From NCBI GenBank assembly GCA_964366875.1, contig CAYIVF010000010.1, positions 1 through 22,496 of the forward strand: DNA of 22,496 nt, read 5' to 3'. Below the pieces are notes generated by a model that did not search any database, was not told the origin of the DNA, and worked only from the letters and a program-made list of their open reading frames with translations. The position numbers and the translations under genes are program-made. Each line of letters opens with the position of its first letter. Position 1 is the stretch's first letter. This document shows, piece by piece, positions 20,321 to 22,496 of the stretch. The stretch comes from CAYIVF01 sp964366875. Lineage in GTDB: Bacteria; Patescibacteriota; Minisyncoccia; Minisyncoccales; Staskawiczbacteraceae.

Positions 20321-21238
20321 TTATTTAATATTTAAGCCGTCATTTATTTTTTTGATAATTTCAATATCGCTTAATCCTTCTAAATTATCAATTAATGATA
20401 GCCCTGGTGTTTTTTCCATAAATGTCTTCTCTATTGTCGGGGCATTTTTTAAAGCGAAAAAAAGACCATAATGACTTTTAATATCAAAGTACCTTGTTGA
20501 AAAATTTAATATGTCACTTCCATAAACCTTGCCTGTTTTACATTCTACAACAAGGCATAGATCTAACTTAGAGTTAAGAGCTAATATATCAATTTGATGA
20601 TTAATCCCAGATGAACCCATTACATATCCATGGCACCAAACTTTCCAACCTTCTTTTATTAATAATTTACCAATGTAGTCTTCTAGCCATAACCCTCCAA
20701 GATAATTTCTTACTTTTTCATCTAAGTATTTGATAGGAAGTAATTGATGTTGGCTCCAATTTGTTTTTTCTTTGCAAAAAGAACAATCTACAGGAAGAGC
20801 ATCTGGAGAGTCTGCTAAATAACTACTGCATTTTCTACAAAAATATAGATAGTTGAATTTAGGCAAAGATTTTACAACCCTTTCTTTTAGCGAATCAATA
20901 TTCGATCCTTGGCCAATAATTTTTTTATTAATTTTTTTAAATTCATTTTCGAAAAATGAATAGTCCGTGCTTGGCAAATTCTTTGCAAGTTCTCTAAGCT
21001 TGATACTATCGCTTAATTTGCTTGCAATATCATCGGTTATTATACGTATTTCTTTTAACTCGTCTATAATACCCTTTTCTTTTAGTAAGTCGGGTGTTTT
21101 GATTACATCCTGCAGAGCCTTGTTGTCATCTAGGGCACTTCTCTCTGGTATAAATTTTAATAATAAGTTCCTACCTAACAATATATTAACATCATCATCT
21201 TTACCCGTGTTATCTAATTGAGATATTGTTATAGCCAT
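20321..21238 (-). CDS. Zinc-ribbon plus PD-(D/E)XK nuclease-like protein
   Basis: The protein has 305 residues. The N-terminal 125 residues are mostly charged helix without a recognised domain. A zinc ribbon follows with CRKC (C134, C137) and CSFC (C152, C155). The C-terminal domain (about 180-285) fits a PD-(D/E)XK fold of the Mrr/restriction-endonuclease type: E186 in LWLEDYI, D217 in HQIDILAL, and E232-x-K234 in VVECKTG. Later GLFFALKN is consistent with the core strand-helix. It could be a DNA nuclease used in restriction, defence or repair. It lies 79 nt downstream of ruvB. No methyltransferase or other defence gene is seen nearby. Specific function unknown. Confidence 0.75.
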   Translation of the reverse strand: MAITISQLDNTGKDDDVNILLGRNLLLKFIPERSALDDNKALQDVIKTPDLLKEKGIIDELKEIRIITDDIASKLSDSIKLRELAKNLPSTDYSFFENEFKKINKKIIGQGSNIDSLKERVVKSLPKFNYLYFCRKCSSYLADSPDALPVDCSFCKEKTNWSQHQLLPIKYLDEKVRNYLGGLWLEDYIGKLLIKEGWKVWCHGYVMGSSGINHQIDILALNSKLDLCLVVECKTGKVYGSDILNFSTRYFDIKSHYGLFFALKNAPTIEKTFMEKTPGLSLIDNLEGLSDIEIIKKINDGLNIK

Positions 21239-21317
21239 AAATTTTAAATTGTCTTATTTAATACTTTTATAACAATATTATAAGAAAAACAAGCAGGATT
21301 CACCCTATATAGCTAAT

Positions 21318-22331
21318 CTATATTAAAGAGCTTTGGTTGTTTTTGTTTTTTATCCCCAAGTGTTCGTAGGCAAGGCGCGAGGCAACTCTGCCGCGGGGAG
21401 TGCGCTCTATAAACCCGCACTGCATTAAATAAGGCTCATAAATATCTAAAATAGTATCCTCTTCTTCCATGGCGGCAGCGGAGAGAGATTGCAGTCCTAC
21501 TGGTCCTCCATTAAACTTTTCTATCAAAGCCATTAATATTTTTCTGTCACCCGGTTCTAATCCCATTTGGTCAACTTCTAAAAACTCCAAAGCATGGTCT
21601 GATATTTCTTTTGTGATTACGCCGCTACCCTGCACTTGGGCAAAATCCCTTACTCTTTTTAAAAGTCGGTTGGCAACCCTGGGTGTGAATCGAGAGCGGC
21701 TAGCGATTGTTTTTATTGCTTCTGGCTCTATCTTAATTCCTAAAATATTAGCTGACCTCTCTATTATTTTTTCTATATTTTTTTGTTCATAAAAGTTCAG
21801 TTGAAAAGTAGCTCCAAAGCGGTTTCTCAAAGGAGAAGACAATAAAGCAGGCCTTGTGGTAGCCCCGATTAAAGTAAATTTTGGTATTTTTAATTCCATT
21901 GTTCTTGCCATAGGGCCCTTGCCTAAAATAAGGTTAAGCTTGTAATCTTCCATGGCTGGATATAAATACTCCTCTATAGTTTTATTTAGGCGGTGTATTT
22001 CGTCAAGGAATAAAACATCTCCCTCATTTAAATTTGTTAAAATAGCAGCTAGGTCGCCAGCTCTTTCAATGGCGGGGCCTGAAGTCGCCCTTATTTCTTT
22101 TCCCATTTCAGAAGCTATAAGATGAGCTAACGTTGTTTTGCCAAGTCCTGAATTGCCGTAAAGCAAAAGATGGTCAGGCGTCTGGCTTCTTTGCTTTGCA
22201 GCTGTTATAATAATGCGTATATTCTCTTTAATTTTATCCTGACCGATATAGTCAGACCAATTTTTTGGTCTTAAAGCAGAGTCTAACACCTCGTCTTCCT
22301 TATTTGGTTTCTCTGTTAGGATGCTTGACAT
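21318..22331 (-). CDS. ruvB: Holliday junction branch-migration helicase RuvB
   Basis: This 337-residue AAA+ motor drives RuvA-bound Holliday junctions. The N-terminus includes LRPKNWSDYIGQDKIKENI. Walker A is GNSGLGKT (59-66), Walker B VLFLDEIH (106-113), sensor GATTRP (156-161), and the arginine finger lies in LRNRFG (168-173). The C-terminal winged-helix region contains GLQSLSAAAMEEEDTI and RTPRGRVAS. Length and motifs are normal. ruvA is not adjacent, and ruvC lies 3.3 kb away on the same strand in another unit. Confidence 0.97.
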   Translation of the reverse strand: MSSILTEKPNKEDEVLDSALRPKNWSDYIGQDKIKENIRIIITAAKQRSQTPDHLLLYGNSGLGKTTLAHLIASEMGKEIRATSGPAIERAGDLAAILTNLNEGDVLFLDEIHRLNKTIEEYLYPAMEDYKLNLILGKGPMARTMELKIPKFTLIGATTRPALLSSPLRNRFGATFQLNFYEQKNIEKIIERSANILGIKIEPEAIKTIASRSRFTPRVANRLLKRVRDFAQVQGSGVITKEISDHALEFLEVDQMGLEPGDRKILMALIEKFNGGPVGLQSLSAAAMEEEDTILDIYEPYLMQCGFIERTPRGRVASRLAYEHLGIKNKNNQSSLI

Positions 22332-22418
22332 AAGCGATATAAAATGATATAATTCAAAATATTGAAAATTAAATAGTCTATTGATTAAAGCGGCTCTAGA
22401 GTTGGAGGTAAATTTTTG

Positions 22419-22474
22419 GATTTGTCTCAGCTTCGGATAATCTTGCTCCGGCTCGATTATTCCTCAGGCAAATC
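22419..22474. repeat. Imperfect hairpin upstream of ruvB
   Basis: The outer stem GATTTGTCT (22419-22427) pairs with AGGCAAATC (22466-22474), with one G-U pair. The inner stem GGATAATC (22435-22442) pairs with GATTATTCC (22455-22463), with a one-base bulge. The loop is GC-richer. It has neither the G-run loop of copies A-C nor a clear U-tract. It overlaps the end of a possible upstream gene. Confidence 0.4.
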
Positions 22475-22495
22475 TTTATTTATGTCCCAGACATA
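22457..22495 (-). CDS. Possible C-terminal end of an upstream gene (window edge)
   Basis: One - strand frame enters from the window edge and encodes YVWDINKDLPEE before TAA (22457-22459). The composition looks like a real protein tail, but 12 residues cannot establish this. If real, the gene would be the one upstream of ruvB, with the hairpin at 22419-22474 at its 3' end. Confidence 0.25.
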   Translation of the reverse strand, partial: YVWDINKDLPEE

Positions 22496-22496
22496 A

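Noticed and set aside
1..22496. tRNA, rRNA, CRISPR arrays, transposases, integrases and riboswitches
   Set aside because: I looked for tRNA T-arm motifs, regularly spaced repeats and recombinase motifs on both strands and saw none that hold up by eye.

Overview
This window is most likely a chromosomal segment from a Candidate Phyla Radiation (Patescibacteria, probably Parcubacteria-like) bacterium, spanning the replication origin. The evidence is a compact AT-rich genome with short proteins and mostly no visible Shine-Dalgarno sequences. It also has a CPR-style minimal type IV secretion (T4SS) set (PrgI, a TraC-like protein, VirB4, a VirB6/TrbL-like channel and pilin-like proteins), lamin-tail surface proteins, and a CPR-type YebC N-terminus. 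TGA is used as a stop, so the genetic code is standard.

Layout: (1) 1-10184 is a T4SS-like region. The main operon runs leftward: PrgI, TraC-like, VirB4, a small membrane protein, then a pilin-like protein cut by the window edge. A second leftward unit carries the VirB6-like channel and a hydrophilic protein. Three rightward genes are interleaved: a GC-richer SPFH/band-7 protein, a GC-richer proline-rich membrane protein, and a second pilin-like paralogue. The first two have strong promoters, leader hairpins and Shine-Dalgarno sites, unlike their neighbours. (2) 10185-14964 is the classical origin neighbourhood: leftward rpmH-rnpA-yidC-jag, rightward dnaA-dnaN, and a DnaA-boxed region between. 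(3) 14966-17158 is a class A penicillin-binding protein. (4) 17260-19920 holds a very acidic 49-residue protein and a lamin-tail protein/yebC/ruvC operon. (5) 19987-22331 holds a small degenerate GIY-YIG-like protein, a zinc-ribbon plus PD-(D/E)XK nuclease, and ruvB.

The most striking unexplained signal is a family of three long hairpins (2961-3032, 10662-10739, 11843-11914). Each has 23-25 bp AT-rich stems that differ in sequence but stay complementary. Each has a 26-28 nt loop with four G-runs in exactly conserved spacing. All three sit 15-18 nt upstream of the start codon of the next gene (virB4, jag, rnpA), although the loop orientation relative to transcription is not constant. They may be a palindromic mobile/REP-like element, a cis-acting RNA element, or one co-opted as the other.

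The T4SS genes would make an inner-membrane channel (VirB6-like), an assembly ATPase (VirB4), accessory membrane proteins (PrgI and the 165-residue protein) and pilin-like surface subunits. No relaxase, VirD4 or outer-membrane core is seen here. The origin-side genes supply replication initiation (DnaA, beta clamp), membrane-protein insertion (YidC, KhpB/Jag) and RNase P. RuvB and RuvC handle Holliday junctions; ruvA is not in the window.
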